32,600 bases of DNA, taken from the IMG/VR virus record IMGVR_UViG_3300010885_005498, positions 1 to 32,600 of that record; one strand, 5' to 3'. The notes under the pieces are model-generated. The model saw only the letters and a list, made by a program, of their open reading frames with translations, made no database searches and had not been told where the DNA came from. Source of the stretch: a virus. Shown in pieces: positions 13,139 to 21,715 of the stretch (the first letter of the stretch is position 1; each line of letters opens with the position of its first letter). The translations under genes were made by a program, and so were the position numbers.

Positions 13139-14006
13139 TAAGAAAAACTTTGCTGTATTCATCCTCACACACGGCAGACCAAACGAAGTAGTCACCTACA
13201 CGACCCTGCGCAAGCGTGGATACACAGGAAAAATCTATATCATCATTGACAACGAGGACAAAACAGCAGATCAATACAGAGCCAAGTTTGGTAAAGAAGT
13301 AATCCAATTTGATAAAGCTGCTATCGGAGAAACATTTGACATAGCAGACACAGGCAAAGATAGACGAGCAACAGTATTTGCAAGGAACGCATCATTTGAA
13401 ATAGCCCGTGATCTAGGGCTTGACTACTTCATGCAACTAGACGATGACTACACAACATTCGGCTATCGCTTCGTTAAAGATGACGCACTTAAATACACCC
13501 AAATAAAATCAATGGATTTAGTCCTAGAAGCAATGATCACCTTCTTAGAGGACACAGGATCACTAACATTCGCTATGTCACAAGGAGGTGATTGGATTGG
13601 TGGTGCAAGCGATAAGAAACCAAAGAAACCATTGTTCCGTAAGGCCATGAACTCATTTATATTCCGAACCGATAAACCAACCACCTTTATCGGGCGAATG
13701 AATGACGATGTAAACACCTACATTATGAACGGCATACGAGGCGAGCTGCTATTCACTACCACGAAACTTATGCTGACCCAACCAGTAACACAAGGTGGGT
13801 CAGGTGGAATGACAGAGATGTACCTAGACACAGGAACATATATGAAATCCATGTACACAGTAATGATGGCACCATCCTGCGTAACAGTACGCAACATGGG
13901 AACAACACACAAACGATTACATCACTCAGTTAAATGGAACAACACCGTACCCAAGATCATCAGCGACAAACACCGTAAACCATGCCCATTAAACGACCCT
14001 GCCTAA
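13125..14006 (+). CDS. TET-associated-type (TAGT/GREB1-like) DNA glycosyltransferase, probable
   Basis: The 293-residue protein looks like a GT-A glycosyltransferase of the TAGT/GREB1 group described from DNA hypermodification loci. Its hallmarks are FAVFILTHGRPN (residues 9-20), GYTGKIYIIIDNEDK (32-46), RRATVFARNASF (80-91) and the metal-binding YFMQLDDDYT (101-110, with the DxD acids at 106-108). These enzymes are known or proposed to add sugars to hydroxylated bases in phage DNA. No TET/JBP dioxygenase or hydroxymethylating enzyme is visible here, so the acceptor is unclear. It overlaps both the ParB and HNH genes. Confidence 0.7.
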   Translation: MKMRDKKNFAVFILTHGRPNEVVTYTTLRKRGYTGKIYIIIDNEDKTADQYRAKFGKEVIQFDKAAIGETFDIADTGKDRRATVFARNASFEIARDLGLDYFMQLDDDYTTFGYRFVKDDALKYTQIKSMDLVLEAMITFLEDTGSLTFAMSQGGDWIGGASDKKPKKPLFRKAMNSFIFRTDKPTTFIGRMNDDVNTYIMNGIRGELLFTTTKLMLTQPVTQGGSGGMTEMYLDTGTYMKSMYTVMMAPSCVTVRNMGTTHKRLHHSVKWNNTVPKIISDKHRKPCPLNDPA

Positions 14007-14293
14007 CCTGTCGCACACTTACTACGAACACACCACGATGCGACACCTGCCAAGCAACATGGAACAGAGCGCACCCTAAACCAGATAGACCACACTACAA
14101 AGGCGAATATAAACGCAAAGCAAAACACATACGAGACACAGCCATCGCCTGCTGGATATGTGGACAAGGTAAGCGACCTAATGACCCATTTACAGCCGAT
14201 CACCTAATACCAGCCGACCCCTACAGCCCACTAGCAGCTGCTCATAGATCATGCAACAGCCGTAGAGGCAACAAGCCAATACAACCCCAATAA
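13982..14293 (+). CDS. HNH endonuclease
   Basis: The 103-residue protein has an N-terminal zinc site (CLTC...CDTC), a basic linker and an HNH core: CWICGQG (C57, C60), TADHLIPADP (D73-H74, the catalytic pair) and HRSCNSRRGN (H88, C91, N92). Free-standing HNH proteins of this size lie next to terminase genes in many HK97-like phages and assist DNA packaging. The terminase follows about 850 bases downstream, so that role is plausible. It overlaps the glycosyltransferase by 25 bases. The C-rich gap 14294-14450 after it shows no gene. Confidence 0.8.
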   Translation: MPIKRPCLTCRTLTTNTPRCDTCQATWNRAHPKPDRPHYKGEYKRKAKHIRDTAIACWICGQGKRPNDPFTADHLIPADPYSPLAAAHRSCNSRRGNKPIQPQ

Positions 14294-14467
14294 ACCCCCC
14301 ACCACACCCATCAGGAACGATTCAGAGCCACAGAAAGCACCCCACCCTCCCCCTACACCCTTTTTTCTATAACCCTTACAAGCAATACCCCTGTGCCCCC
14401 TATCTGTGCATACGAGCAGCAAAACCAGTTTTTTGGGGGAAGCAAAACAATGTTGGCTTTTTTGGTT

Positions 14468-14521
14468 TGGTCGCTGTAGGGTTGGGTTATCAAGTTAAAC
14501 ACCCTGAGGAGGGAAATTATG
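14468..14521 (+). repeat. Promoter-leader cassette, copy B
   Basis: This stretch repeats 3621-3677 with a three-base deletion and a few changes, including the ccctgaggaggga motif at 14502-14514. The hexamer matching TATAAT of copy A reads TAGGGT (14477-14482), with TTGGCT at 14453-14458 as a possible -35 (18-base spacing). This copy is probably a weaker promoter, or needs an activator such as the WhiB protein. Confidence 0.7.
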
Positions 14522-14845
14522 AAAACAGTAACTGTAAGAGAAATTGAAGTTCAAGTAATTACTCGTGATGAATGGGATGTTATTTCGCACGAACAAAAAA
14601 AACAGAACGCAAAAAAGCGCAACAGTTCAACCTTTGGACACGAACCTTGCAAACTTTGTGGTCAAATAATTAGCGACAAAGTCTTGGACACTTCGTGGTT
14701 TGTTCATATGACAACCGATGGTGACTTGTTTCCAGTAGCAGTTGAATTAGGAGATCACGAAGGTTCACAAGGATTTTTTCCAATCGGTGCATCTTGTGCA
14801 AAAAGAATTGCAAAGGAATACAAGAAAAAGTATGAGGTTAAGTAA
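14519..14845 (+). CDS. Small zinc-binding phage protein of unknown function
   Basis: A 108-residue basic protein with EPCKLCGQII (CxxC) in the middle and GFFPIGASCAKRI near the C-terminus, so up to one zinc site. The 'FPIGxxCAKRI' end is familiar to me from small actinophage proteins with no function. It starts after cassette B and ends TAATG into the next gene. Likely an early gene expressed apart from the virion module. Confidence 0.55.
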   Translation: MKTVTVREIEVQVITRDEWDVISHEQKKQNAKKRNSSTFGHEPCKLCGQIISDKVLDTSWFVHMTTDGDLFPVAVELGDHEGSQGFFPIGASCAKRIAKEYKKKYEVK

Positions 14846-15048
14846 TGAACCCTACAAAGAAACTAAGCACAGGCATATATCAGGTCGCTGGTACTGATTG
14901 GGCAATTAGGAACGATTGTCGTAGCTGCTGGTGGGTCTGCAAAGTTGTTGATGGGGTTTATAGTCTTGAACCTAAACAAATGTTTTTTATTCAGGGCACA
15001 CGCAATGACGCAATCCAGTACGCAAAAGAATTACAGATCAGCAATTAG
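14845..15048 (+). CDS. Small protein of unknown function
   Basis: A 67-residue protein overlapping the previous stop by one base. It looks like a small alpha/beta domain (GIYQVAGTDWAIRNDC, then WWVCKVVDGVYSLEP) with a C-terminal helix (RNDAIQYAKELQI). Three cysteines are clustered (CRSCWWVC). It ends directly before a strong intrinsic terminator, so it closes the cassette-B transcript. Confidence 0.5.
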   Translation: MNPTKKLSTGIYQVAGTDWAIRNDCRSCWWVCKVVDGVYSLEPKQMFFIQGTRNDAIQYAKELQISN

Positions 15049-15061
15049 ATTTCCCCCTGTG

Positions 15062-15104
15062 TGGGCTGCGTTTCCTTTGATCGGGGAGGCGCAGCCCATT
15101 TTTT
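15062..15104 (+). terminator. Rho-independent terminator before the virion module
   Basis: TGGGCTGCG at 15062-15070 pairs perfectly with CGCAGCCCA at 15090-15098 (9 bp). The 19-base loop can form a small extra stem, and a run of six T (15099-15104) follows. It separates the early small-gene transcript from the terminase and structural genes. Confidence 0.9.
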
Positions 15105-15147
15105 GTTTGTAGCATGGAACAATGAACATCTACAGAAAGATTTTGTA

Positions 15148-15627
15148 ATGGGTGGTAAAGGTAGTGGTGGCAGTAATCGGAAACCAGTAGAACGCAAACT
15201 GCGTATCGGTAATCCGTCAGGCAGGAAACTTCCTGCTGTCACAAAGTCGGCAGACATTATTGCGTTACCCAATAACCATGTGCCTGAACCTCATCGCCCG
15301 ATTGGTGAAGGTGGTAGAAGGCTTTGGAATCAAGTTTGGCAATCAGGTGCAGGTTGGCTTAAACAGAACATGGATACAGAACTTATTTTAATGTTGTGTG
15401 AAGCAACAGAGGAAAGAACAAGGCTGCGTATTATGTTGCAGGCAGATCAATCTTTGTGGCGTGAACGGCGTGCGTTGCGTGAAGTAGATCGGCAAATCAT
15501 TACACTATTAGGGCAGATAGGTTTTAGTCCATCAGAGCGAGGGTTGTTAGGAACAGGTGAAACAACAAAGCATGAGTTCAGCGATCTCAACAAAAGGATT
15601 GCCGAAAAGCGTTCATCCAGCCGATAA
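15148..15627 (+). CDS. terS: Terminase small subunit
   Basis: The 159-residue protein starts at ATG 15148 (GGKGSGGSNRKP), since the frame upstream runs through the terminator hairpin. The basic N-terminus and the helical core (GRRLWNQVWQSGAGWLKQNM, then MLCEATEERTRLRIML) match P27-type small terminases, which recognise the packaging site and hand DNA to the large subunit. The late signature, LREVDRQIITLLGQIGFSPS, also fits this family. It overlaps the large subunit gene by 56 bases. The ribosome site is weak (AGAAAGA). Confidence 0.8.
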   Translation: MGGKGSGGSNRKPVERKLRIGNPSGRKLPAVTKSADIIALPNNHVPEPHRPIGEGGRRLWNQVWQSGAGWLKQNMDTELILMLCEATEERTRLRIMLQADQSLWRERRALREVDRQIITLLGQIGFSPSERGLLGTGETTKHEFSDLNKRIAEKRSSSR

Positions 15628-17077
15628 GTGGAAACCAGCGTTTTATACAGAACGCAAAAACAAATCATCCGATGGCGATGAGATTATAAGTTTTGCTCAA
15701 AATTATTTTAATGTGCTTAAAGGCTTTCGGTCAGGTGAACCTTTAGTTTTTACTAACTGGCAGAAGTGGCTGCTTCGCTCTTTGTATGAGCGTAACGATG
15801 TAACAGGCAGGTTGCGTTATCGCCGTGCGCTAATCGGTTTGCCACGCAAGCAAGGCAAGTCTTTAATGATGTCTGCTGTTGGTGTGTATGGCATGATCGC
15901 TGGTGAATCAGGTTCAGAAGTTTATGCAGTAGCAAACGATAGACAGCAAGCACGAATTATTTTTAATGAAGCAAAACAACAAATAGTTAACAGCCCATTA
16001 CTAGCTGCCGAATCTAAGGTGTATCGGGATGCGATTGAGATGCCACGCTTCGGTTCTGTATTCCGTGTGTTGTCATCAGACTTTAAAGGTCAAGCAGGTT
16101 TAAACCCGTCACTAGTTTTGTTTGATGAACTATGGGGGCAAAACAATAGTGATCTTTACGATCAGATGACTTTAGGTTCTGGCGCACGCATAGAACCATT
16201 AACAGTAAGTATTACTACTGCAGGCTATGACTTAGATTCGTTAGCAGGAAAGTTGTATCAGTATGGGAAACAAGTTGCGTCAGGTGAAGTTGATGACGAT
16301 CAGTTTGGTTTTTGGTGGTGGGAAGCACCAGAGGATTGCAAAGTGGATGATCGGAAGGCGTGGCAGGTTTCTAATCCGAACTTGGCTGAAGGATTACTTG
16401 ACCCAGAGGATTTGGCTGTTGCAGTAAAACAAACTTCAGAGATGGGTATGCGTAGATGGAGATTAAACCAATGGGTACGCTCGCAAGAATCGTGGTTGCC
16501 TGTAGGTGCTTGGGAACAATGTGTATCCGATTTACAGTTTGACCCTGAACTTCCTGTTTGGGTTGGAATTGATATGGCGTTAAAGCACGACACGATTGCT
16601 GTCTGTGTGGCTCAACCACAATTAGATCGGTGTGTTGTGCGCTCAAAGATTTGGCAGCCTGAACTAGAAGGTGTTGATGTTGTTGATGTGGAACATTATT
16701 TGCGTGAACTACACAACCAGTTTCAGGTACAGGAGTTTGCTTTTGACCCTGCTTACTTTCAACGGAGCGCAGAAGCATTATCTGATGACGGGCTGCCGAT
16801 GGTTGAGTTTCCACAGTCGGGGTCACGAATGATTCCTGCTTGTGGTAACGCCTACGAAATGATTGTGAACCGAAAGATTGCTCACGATGGTTCACCAACC
16901 TTTACAGATCAAGTGCTGTCTGCTGCACAAAGAATGACAGACACAGGCTGGCGTTTATCTAAAGGCAAATCTAAGCGAAAGATTGATGCTTGTATTGCTA
17001 TGGTTATAGCGTTAGATCGTGCAACAACAAAACCCGTTACACCAACCTCGGCAACAGTATTGGATATTTGGTCATGA
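15572..17077 (+). CDS. terL: Terminase large subunit
   Basis: The 501-residue protein packages DNA into proheads. The ATPase domain has an atypical Walker A, GLPRKQGKS (residues 89-97), Walker B LVLFDELW (about 182-188, D185-E186) and coupling motif SITTAG (about 213-218). The RNase H-like nuclease domain begins at VGIDMALKHDT (D334) and ends near KIDACIAMVIALD. This is the Terminase_1 family typical of HK97-like siphoviruses. ATG 15572 is chosen; GTG 15557 would add five residues. The stop overlaps the next ATG by four bases. Confidence 0.9.
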   Translation: MSSAISTKGLPKSVHPADKWKPAFYTERKNKSSDGDEIISFAQNYFNVLKGFRSGEPLVFTNWQKWLLRSLYERNDVTGRLRYRRALIGLPRKQGKSLMMSAVGVYGMIAGESGSEVYAVANDRQQARIIFNEAKQQIVNSPLLAAESKVYRDAIEMPRFGSVFRVLSSDFKGQAGLNPSLVLFDELWGQNNSDLYDQMTLGSGARIEPLTVSITTAGYDLDSLAGKLYQYGKQVASGEVDDDQFGFWWWEAPEDCKVDDRKAWQVSNPNLAEGLLDPEDLAVAVKQTSEMGMRRWRLNQWVRSQESWLPVGAWEQCVSDLQFDPELPVWVGIDMALKHDTIAVCVAQPQLDRCVVRSKIWQPELEGVDVVDVEHYLRELHNQFQVQEFAFDPAYFQRSAEALSDDGLPMVEFPQSGSRMIPACGNAYEMIVNRKIAHDGSPTFTDQVLSAAQRMTDTGWRLSKGKSKRKIDACIAMVIALDRATTKPVTPTSATVLDIWS

Positions 17078-17217
17078 ACAAAAAAGAAACTTTTACAACA
17101 GCAATAGAAATTGTGGGTGGCATTTTAATTGTGGTCGGCATCGGCTGTTTCAATGTTCCCGTTAGTGTTATTGTTGCAGGCGTTCTGATGGTTATTGGTG
17201 GAGGCTTGGCAGCATGA
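17074..17217 (+). CDS. Small two-helix membrane protein
   Basis: A 47-residue protein wedged between terminase and portal, with four-base overlaps on both sides. It contains two hydrophobic helices (AIEIVGGILIVVGIG, and VSVIVAGVLMVIGGGLAA) joined by a short FNVP turn. Small membrane proteins at this place occur in other phages; functions proposed include membrane association of assembly or exclusion. Nothing specific can be read from it. Confidence 0.5.
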   Translation: MNKKETFTTAIEIVGGILIVVGIGCFNVPVSVIVAGVLMVIGGGLAA

Positions 17218-18410
17218 GTTTATGGAAACGGACTGAGCAGCGTGCTTTGCCTACAAGCATTGATCCATACCAAATAACTGCACGCCCGTACTACAACAAC
17301 TGGTCAGGCGAGATCGTTAATGAAACTTCTGCATTTGCACATAGCGCATTTCTAGCTGCTGTAAGTATCCTTGCTGATTCTGTTGCGTCTATGCCGATTG
17401 AGGTTGTGCGTAATCGTAGAGGGAAAATTGAGAATGTTCCAACGCCATCTGTCTTACAGAAACCGAATGACAGGCAAACAATGTTTGACTTTATTCATCA
17501 AACGATGCTTACCCTTACTATTCATGGCAACGCATACATTTATGCTCCACGAGGTTCAAATGGTTTCCCTGTTGAAATGCGCAACATCCATCCGAACGCA
17601 ATTAAAAACATTACAGACACGGACACAAACCAAACTTTTTATCAGATAGGCGAAGAACAATTTTCATCTGATGACATTATTGCTATTCACTGGATGATTC
17701 TGCCGAACTACAAAAAAGGTTTGTCACCTTTGGAAACTATGCGCAACACAGTAGGTATGGGCTTGGCGATGGATAGATTCCTTGCACAGTTTTATGGTGA
17801 AGGCGCAACACCATCATCAGTATTAGAAACAGATCAAGCCATTACGCCTGAACAGGCAAAACAGATTAGGGATAATTGGGAGGAGTCACATTACAAACAT
17901 CGCAAGCCTGCTGTGCTTCAAGGTGGTTTAAAGTGGCGTTCGGTAACAACTAGTGCAGCTGATATGCAAATGTTGGAACACAAAGAGTCAATCATCCGTG
18001 ATATTGCCCGTGTGTACCGTATTCCTTTGCATTTAATAATTGGTACTGGTGGCGATTCGCAGACTTACCAAAACTTGGAAGCATTGGGTTCAGCGTTTTA
18101 CAAATACACTTTGCTTGGATGGGTGCGCCGTTTGGAAGAATCTATTTCAAGCAGGCTGCCGATAGATACATACATTAAGTTTAATGCTGATGAGTTCTTG
18201 CGTGCTGATCTAACTACCCGTGTGAAGGCGCAACAAATCCAAATCATGTCGGGCACGATGACACCGAACGAGGCTCGTGAATTAGAAAACTATGAACCGT
18301 ATGAAGGTGGCGATCAGTTTGTGATGGGCTTGGCTGGTACGGCGATAGCAGGTATTGAGGGTGGAGAACTTCCAACATTGGGCACTGACCCGAAGCCACC
18401 AGTCAGGTAA
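17214..18410 (+). CDS. Portal protein (HK97 family)
   Basis: The 398-residue protein forms the dodecameric portal through which DNA enters the head. Recognised pieces: FAHSAFLAAVSILADSVASM with IEVVRNRRG early on, then LTLTIHGNAYIY, then GLSPLETM, and the C-terminal clip region EHKESIIRDIARVYRIPLHL with LIIGTGGDS. All are typical of the Phage_portal family, and the order terminase-portal-protease-capsid confirms it. The ATG overlaps the preceding stop by four bases. Length is normal for the family. Confidence 0.9.
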   Translation: MSLWKRTEQRALPTSIDPYQITARPYYNNWSGEIVNETSAFAHSAFLAAVSILADSVASMPIEVVRNRRGKIENVPTPSVLQKPNDRQTMFDFIHQTMLTLTIHGNAYIYAPRGSNGFPVEMRNIHPNAIKNITDTDTNQTFYQIGEEQFSSDDIIAIHWMILPNYKKGLSPLETMRNTVGMGLAMDRFLAQFYGEGATPSSVLETDQAITPEQAKQIRDNWEESHYKHRKPAVLQGGLKWRSVTTSAADMQMLEHKESIIRDIARVYRIPLHLIIGTGGDSQTYQNLEALGSAFYKYTLLGWVRRLEESISSRLPIDTYIKFNADEFLRADLTTRVKAQQIQIMSGTMTPNEARELENYEPYEGGDQFVMGLAGTAIAGIEGGELPTLGTDPKPPVR

Positions 18411-18413
18411 CTT

Positions 18414-18668
18414 GTGAAATCAATAGCAGTAACAGTTGCGACTACAGCAACTTTAATTGTCGCAGCAGATAACCGACCTCGTATTTGTTATTTACATTCA
18501 ACAAGTGGCAGCTCATATCTTGGTGACAGCGCAGTAACTGTCTCTAGTGGTTTGCATTTGCCAAATAATACAACGATGACAGTTGAGGTTCCATTCGGTG
18601 AAACTCTTTACGGCATTACTAATACGGGAACTACAAACATTCGTGTACTAACACCAGATGTGGATTGA
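18414..18668 (+). CDS. Small beta-rich head protein, possible head fibre/decoration
   Basis: An 84-residue protein from GTG 18414, three bases after the portal stop. The sequence is beta-rich with threonine and valine repeats (AVTVATTATLIVAADNRPRI) and ends ITNTGTTNIRVLTPD, a jelly-roll-like pattern seen in small phage head-fibre or decoration proteins. Location within the head genes supports a virion role. The assignment is by pattern and position only. Confidence 0.5.
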   Translation: MKSIAVTVATTATLIVAADNRPRICYLHSTSGSSYLGDSAVTVSSGLHLPNNTTMTVEVPFGETLYGITNTGTTNIRVLTPDVD

Positions 18669-18671
18669 TCA

Positions 18672-19664
18672 ATGCCATACGGAATATCAGAGAATCAATC
18701 CGATTGTTCTAATTGGGCTGCAGTAAAAATAGAATCAGATGGATCAGCAACAACACTTGATTGCTATCTAACTAAACAAGATGCCATTGATCGTATGGTG
18801 GCACAATCTTTGGCTGAAGGCTTAGAGCCAGCAGGTGAAGTTCGTGCTGTTGATGTTGAACAAATTATTGATTCCTGTCCAGCAGCAACTCAGGACATTT
18901 CAGTCAATCTTAAAAATAGATTAAATGCAGTTCAAGTTGCAAACTATGGACCAATGAATCCAGAACTATCAAACGAGGAGTTTTGGGTTGCAAAGGGAGA
19001 TTTATTTAAGACAACGCCAGAAATTGCTAAACAATCTTTGTGCTTCAATTGTGCCGCATTTATACAGACTAGTGAGATGCTTTCGTGTATTGAAAAAGGA
19101 TTAGATTCAGGTGCAGAGGCAATAGCGATTGTTAAAAAAGCAAATCTTGGTTACTGCGAAATCTTTGACTTTAAGTGCGCTGGAGAAAGAACTTGTGATG
19201 CTTGGGTGGTTGGTGGGGCAATTACTGATTCAGATATACAAGAATTACAAGTTGATGAAGTTGTTGAACCAGATGAAGTATTTGAGGATTCTGAATATCG
19301 GGCAGTTAATTTGTCTGCACCAGCGTTTATGCGTGCCTCAGCGAAACGAGGTTTAGCGTTACACGCCGAAGGTGAATCAGGTGACGGACTTATGCCTGCG
19401 ACTGTTGCTGATGCTCGCCGTATGTCAAACGGTGAAGCCCTAAGTGAAAACAAGTGGCGCAAAATATCGCCTTGGATAGCACGCCACATTGTTGATCTTG
19501 ATGCAGTTCAGGGTGATGAGATTACTGCTGGACTTGTAGCAATGTTGTTGTGGGGTGGTGGTTCAAGTAAGGCAAGCGCAAGACGGGCGCAAGTATACGC
19601 CGAACGAATTGTGAGCCAACTAGAAAACGAAACTCGTGCGCCTGCACCCAAAATATTCAAGTAG
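18672..19664 (+). CDS. Head-associated protein with cysteine-rich and C-terminal phage domains
   Basis: The 330-residue protein has a short N-terminal domain (NQSDCSNWAAVKIESDG), a cysteine-rich middle (CFNCAAF, LSCIEKGL, LGYCEIFDFKCAGERTCDAW, residues about 123-176) and a C-terminal helical domain (SAKRGLALHAEGESGDGL, then TVADARRMSNG, WIARHIVDLDA, LLWGGG). I recall the last domain fused to head proteins or proteases in marine and actinophages. The cysteines could hold an iron-sulfur cluster or zinc. It lies between portal and protease and shares the final base of its stop with the start context downstream. Confidence 0.55.
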   Translation: MPYGISENQSDCSNWAAVKIESDGSATTLDCYLTKQDAIDRMVAQSLAEGLEPAGEVRAVDVEQIIDSCPAATQDISVNLKNRLNAVQVANYGPMNPELSNEEFWVAKGDLFKTTPEIAKQSLCFNCAAFIQTSEMLSCIEKGLDSGAEAIAIVKKANLGYCEIFDFKCAGERTCDAWVVGGAITDSDIQELQVDEVVEPDEVFEDSEYRAVNLSAPAFMRASAKRGLALHAEGESGDGLMPATVADARRMSNGEALSENKWRKISPWIARHIVDLDAVQGDEITAGLVAMLLWGGGSSKASARRAQVYAERIVSQLENETRAPAPKIFK

Positions 19665-19702
19665 TGGAAAAGACAAGTAAAATAAACTATGGTGAGGTAA
19701 CT

Positions 19703-20299
19703 ATGAGCGAATTATGCAACTGGGTAGCAAAACCATTAGACGAGAAGCGCACGATTGCGTATAGCAATCTTGAAGTGCGTGCTGAAGGCAATGGCAATAC
19801 TTTAATTGGTTATGCAGCCTTGTTTGATTCTCCTTCAGAACCGATGCCATTTATTGAATATGTGAAGCGTGGTGCGTTCAGTAAAACTTTAAATGATGGT
19901 GCAGATGTTCGTTTGCTTATTAACCATGAAGGTGTGCCGTTGGCTCGTTCAAAGAGTGGCACATTAGCGTTGGAAGAAGATGAGCGTGGTTTGCGTGTAG
20001 AGGCTGACCTAGACCCAATGAATCCTGATTCTGCCCGTATTCTTTCTGCTATGAAGCGTGGAGACATATCTCAAATGAGTTTTGCTTTCAGAACAATTAA
20101 AGATTCTTTTAACGCTGACAGATCGGTTCGTGAACTTCGTGAAGTCCAGTTGTTTGATGTGAGCCTTGTAACTTTCCCTGCGTATGAGGAAACCGTTGCA
20201 GAGTTGCGCAACAGGAATAATAGTGTTATTGTTCCATCAGTTTCTACTTTGAGCCTGAGAAAAAATCAGGTTGCTTTGCAGAAACTTCGCAGCCGTTAG
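19703..20299 (+). CDS. Prohead protease (HK97 family, S78)
   Basis: The 198-residue serine protease matures the prohead by removing the capsid delta domain and itself. H75 in LLINHEGVPLARSKSGTL and S126 in DISQMSFAFR are the catalytic pair, and VSLVTFPAYEET closes the domain. ATG 19703 is preferred because it has GGTGAGG upstream; GTG 19664 would add 13 residues and overlap the previous stop. It is followed by the capsid gene after an 80-base gap. Confidence 0.9.
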   Translation: MSELCNWVAKPLDEKRTIAYSNLEVRAEGNGNTLIGYAALFDSPSEPMPFIEYVKRGAFSKTLNDGADVRLLINHEGVPLARSKSGTLALEEDERGLRVEADLDPMNPDSARILSAMKRGDISQMSFAFRTIKDSFNADRSVRELREVQLFDVSLVTFPAYEETVAELRNRNNSVIVPSVSTLSLRKNQVALQKLRSR

Positions 20300-20379
20300 A
20301 CAGCCGACCCTAGAACGGGTCACTGATCTCCTGACACTGAGAAAGAAACACAAACAACTATTGACCACAGGAGGTCAGA

Positions 20380-21690
20380 ATGTCATTTAGCAAAACACTT
20401 ATTGAAAAGCGTGATGCTGCACTTGCAAAGGCAGAAGCCATTGTTGAAGCAGCTCAAACAGAAGCCCGTGAACTATCAGCAGAACAAGATGCCGAAATTG
20501 CTGCATCGTTGGATGAGGTTCGTTCATTGGATGAGCAAATCAAAAACCACACCGAACTTGAAATTCGTTCGGCTGAGGCTGCAGAACTTCGCAAAGAAAA
20601 GAAGTTTGATGTGGCTGTTGCACCAACAGTAGTTAAATCAGAAGCACGCACATACGCACCACAAGCATCAACATCATTCTTGAAAGATGCTTACTCGGCA
20701 CAGTTCAACAATGACTTCGCTGCACAAGGCCGTCTTGCACGACACATGCAAGAGGAACAGATTGAACGCCGTGATGTCACTTCAGCAGCTTTTGCTGGCT
20801 TGATGGTTCCACAGTTCTTGACTGATCTTGCTGCACCGTTCGCTCGTGCAGGTCGTGTAACAGCAGACCTCGCTCGCAAGCACGAATTGCCAGCACAGGG
20901 CTTGACACTTTCAATCAGCAAAGTGACCACAGGTTCAGCGACTGCACTTCAGACTGAAGGCGCAGCTGTTCAGGAAACCAACATGGATGACACGAAACTT
21001 GACTTGACTGTTAAGACTTTTGCAGGTATGCAAAATGTTTCCCGTCAAGCATTGGAGCGTGGCACAAACATTGATTCGCTTGTAATGGCTGATCTTGTTT
21101 CCTCCTACAACACGGTATTGAACACAGCAGTTGTGGCAGAACTTCTTGCTTCAGCAGGTCAAACTGTTACCTACACCGATGCTTCACCAACCGTTGCAGA
21201 GTTGTATCCAAAACTTGTTGATGCAGTTCAGAAAGTCCAAACAACTTTCTTTGCTGGACCGAATGTGATGATCATGCACCCACGCCGTTTGGCATTTATC
21301 TTGGCTGCAGTTGATGGTCAGTCACGACCATTGGCAGTTCCAACTCCATCCAGTTCAGGTCAGCCTGCATACGCCTACGGAAGTGGCGCAGTGCAGTACG
21401 GCAACTCTGGTTACAGCATCCTCGGATTGCCTGTTTACACAGATGCAACCGTAAGCGTTGTTCAAGGTTCAGGTACAGACCAAGACACGATCTACATTGG
21501 TAACACACAAGAATTGCACCTCTGGGAACAAGGTTCGGGCGAGCCAATGATGCTTCGCTTTGAGCAGCCAAAGGGCAGTGAACTTGATGTTCAAATGATT
21601 GTTTATGGATACAGTGCTTTCACAGCAAATCGTTATCCAAACGCATGGGCACAAATCAACGGAACGGGTTTGATCACACCAAGTTTCTAA
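20380..21690 (+). CDS. Major capsid protein (HK97 fold)
   Basis: The 436-residue protein forms the icosahedral shell. Residues 1 to about 100 are a charged coiled coil (AKAEAIVEAAQTEAREL), the delta domain that acts as scaffold and is expected to be cut by the protease upstream. The remainder has the HK97-fold order: GLMVPQFLTDLA, then VSRQALERGTNID, ANVMIMHPRRLAF, and LPVYTDATV near the C-terminus. It begins after CAGGAGGTCAG, one of the best ribosome sites here; a small hairpin GACCC/GGGTC lies at 20306-20321. A strong terminator follows. Confidence 0.9.
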   Translation: MSFSKTLIEKRDAALAKAEAIVEAAQTEARELSAEQDAEIAASLDEVRSLDEQIKNHTELEIRSAEAAELRKEKKFDVAVAPTVVKSEARTYAPQASTSFLKDAYSAQFNNDFAAQGRLARHMQEEQIERRDVTSAAFAGLMVPQFLTDLAAPFARAGRVTADLARKHELPAQGLTLSISKVTTGSATALQTEGAAVQETNMDDTKLDLTVKTFAGMQNVSRQALERGTNIDSLVMADLVSSYNTVLNTAVVAELLASAGQTVTYTDASPTVAELYPKLVDAVQKVQTTFFAGPNVMIMHPRRLAFILAAVDGQSRPLAVPTPSSSGQPAYAYGSGAVQYGNSGYSILGLPVYTDATVSVVQGSGTDQDTIYIGNTQELHLWEQGSGEPMMLRFEQPKGSELDVQMIVYGYSAFTANRYPNAWAQINGTGLITPSF

Positions 21691-21715
21691 GTTGATTGCA
21701 AGTCAAATAGTGATT

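Noticed and set aside
15061-15147. Longer terminase small subunit starting at GTG 15061
   Set aside because: This stretch is the terminator hairpin and T run; ATG 15148 gives the usual glycine/basic N-terminus.
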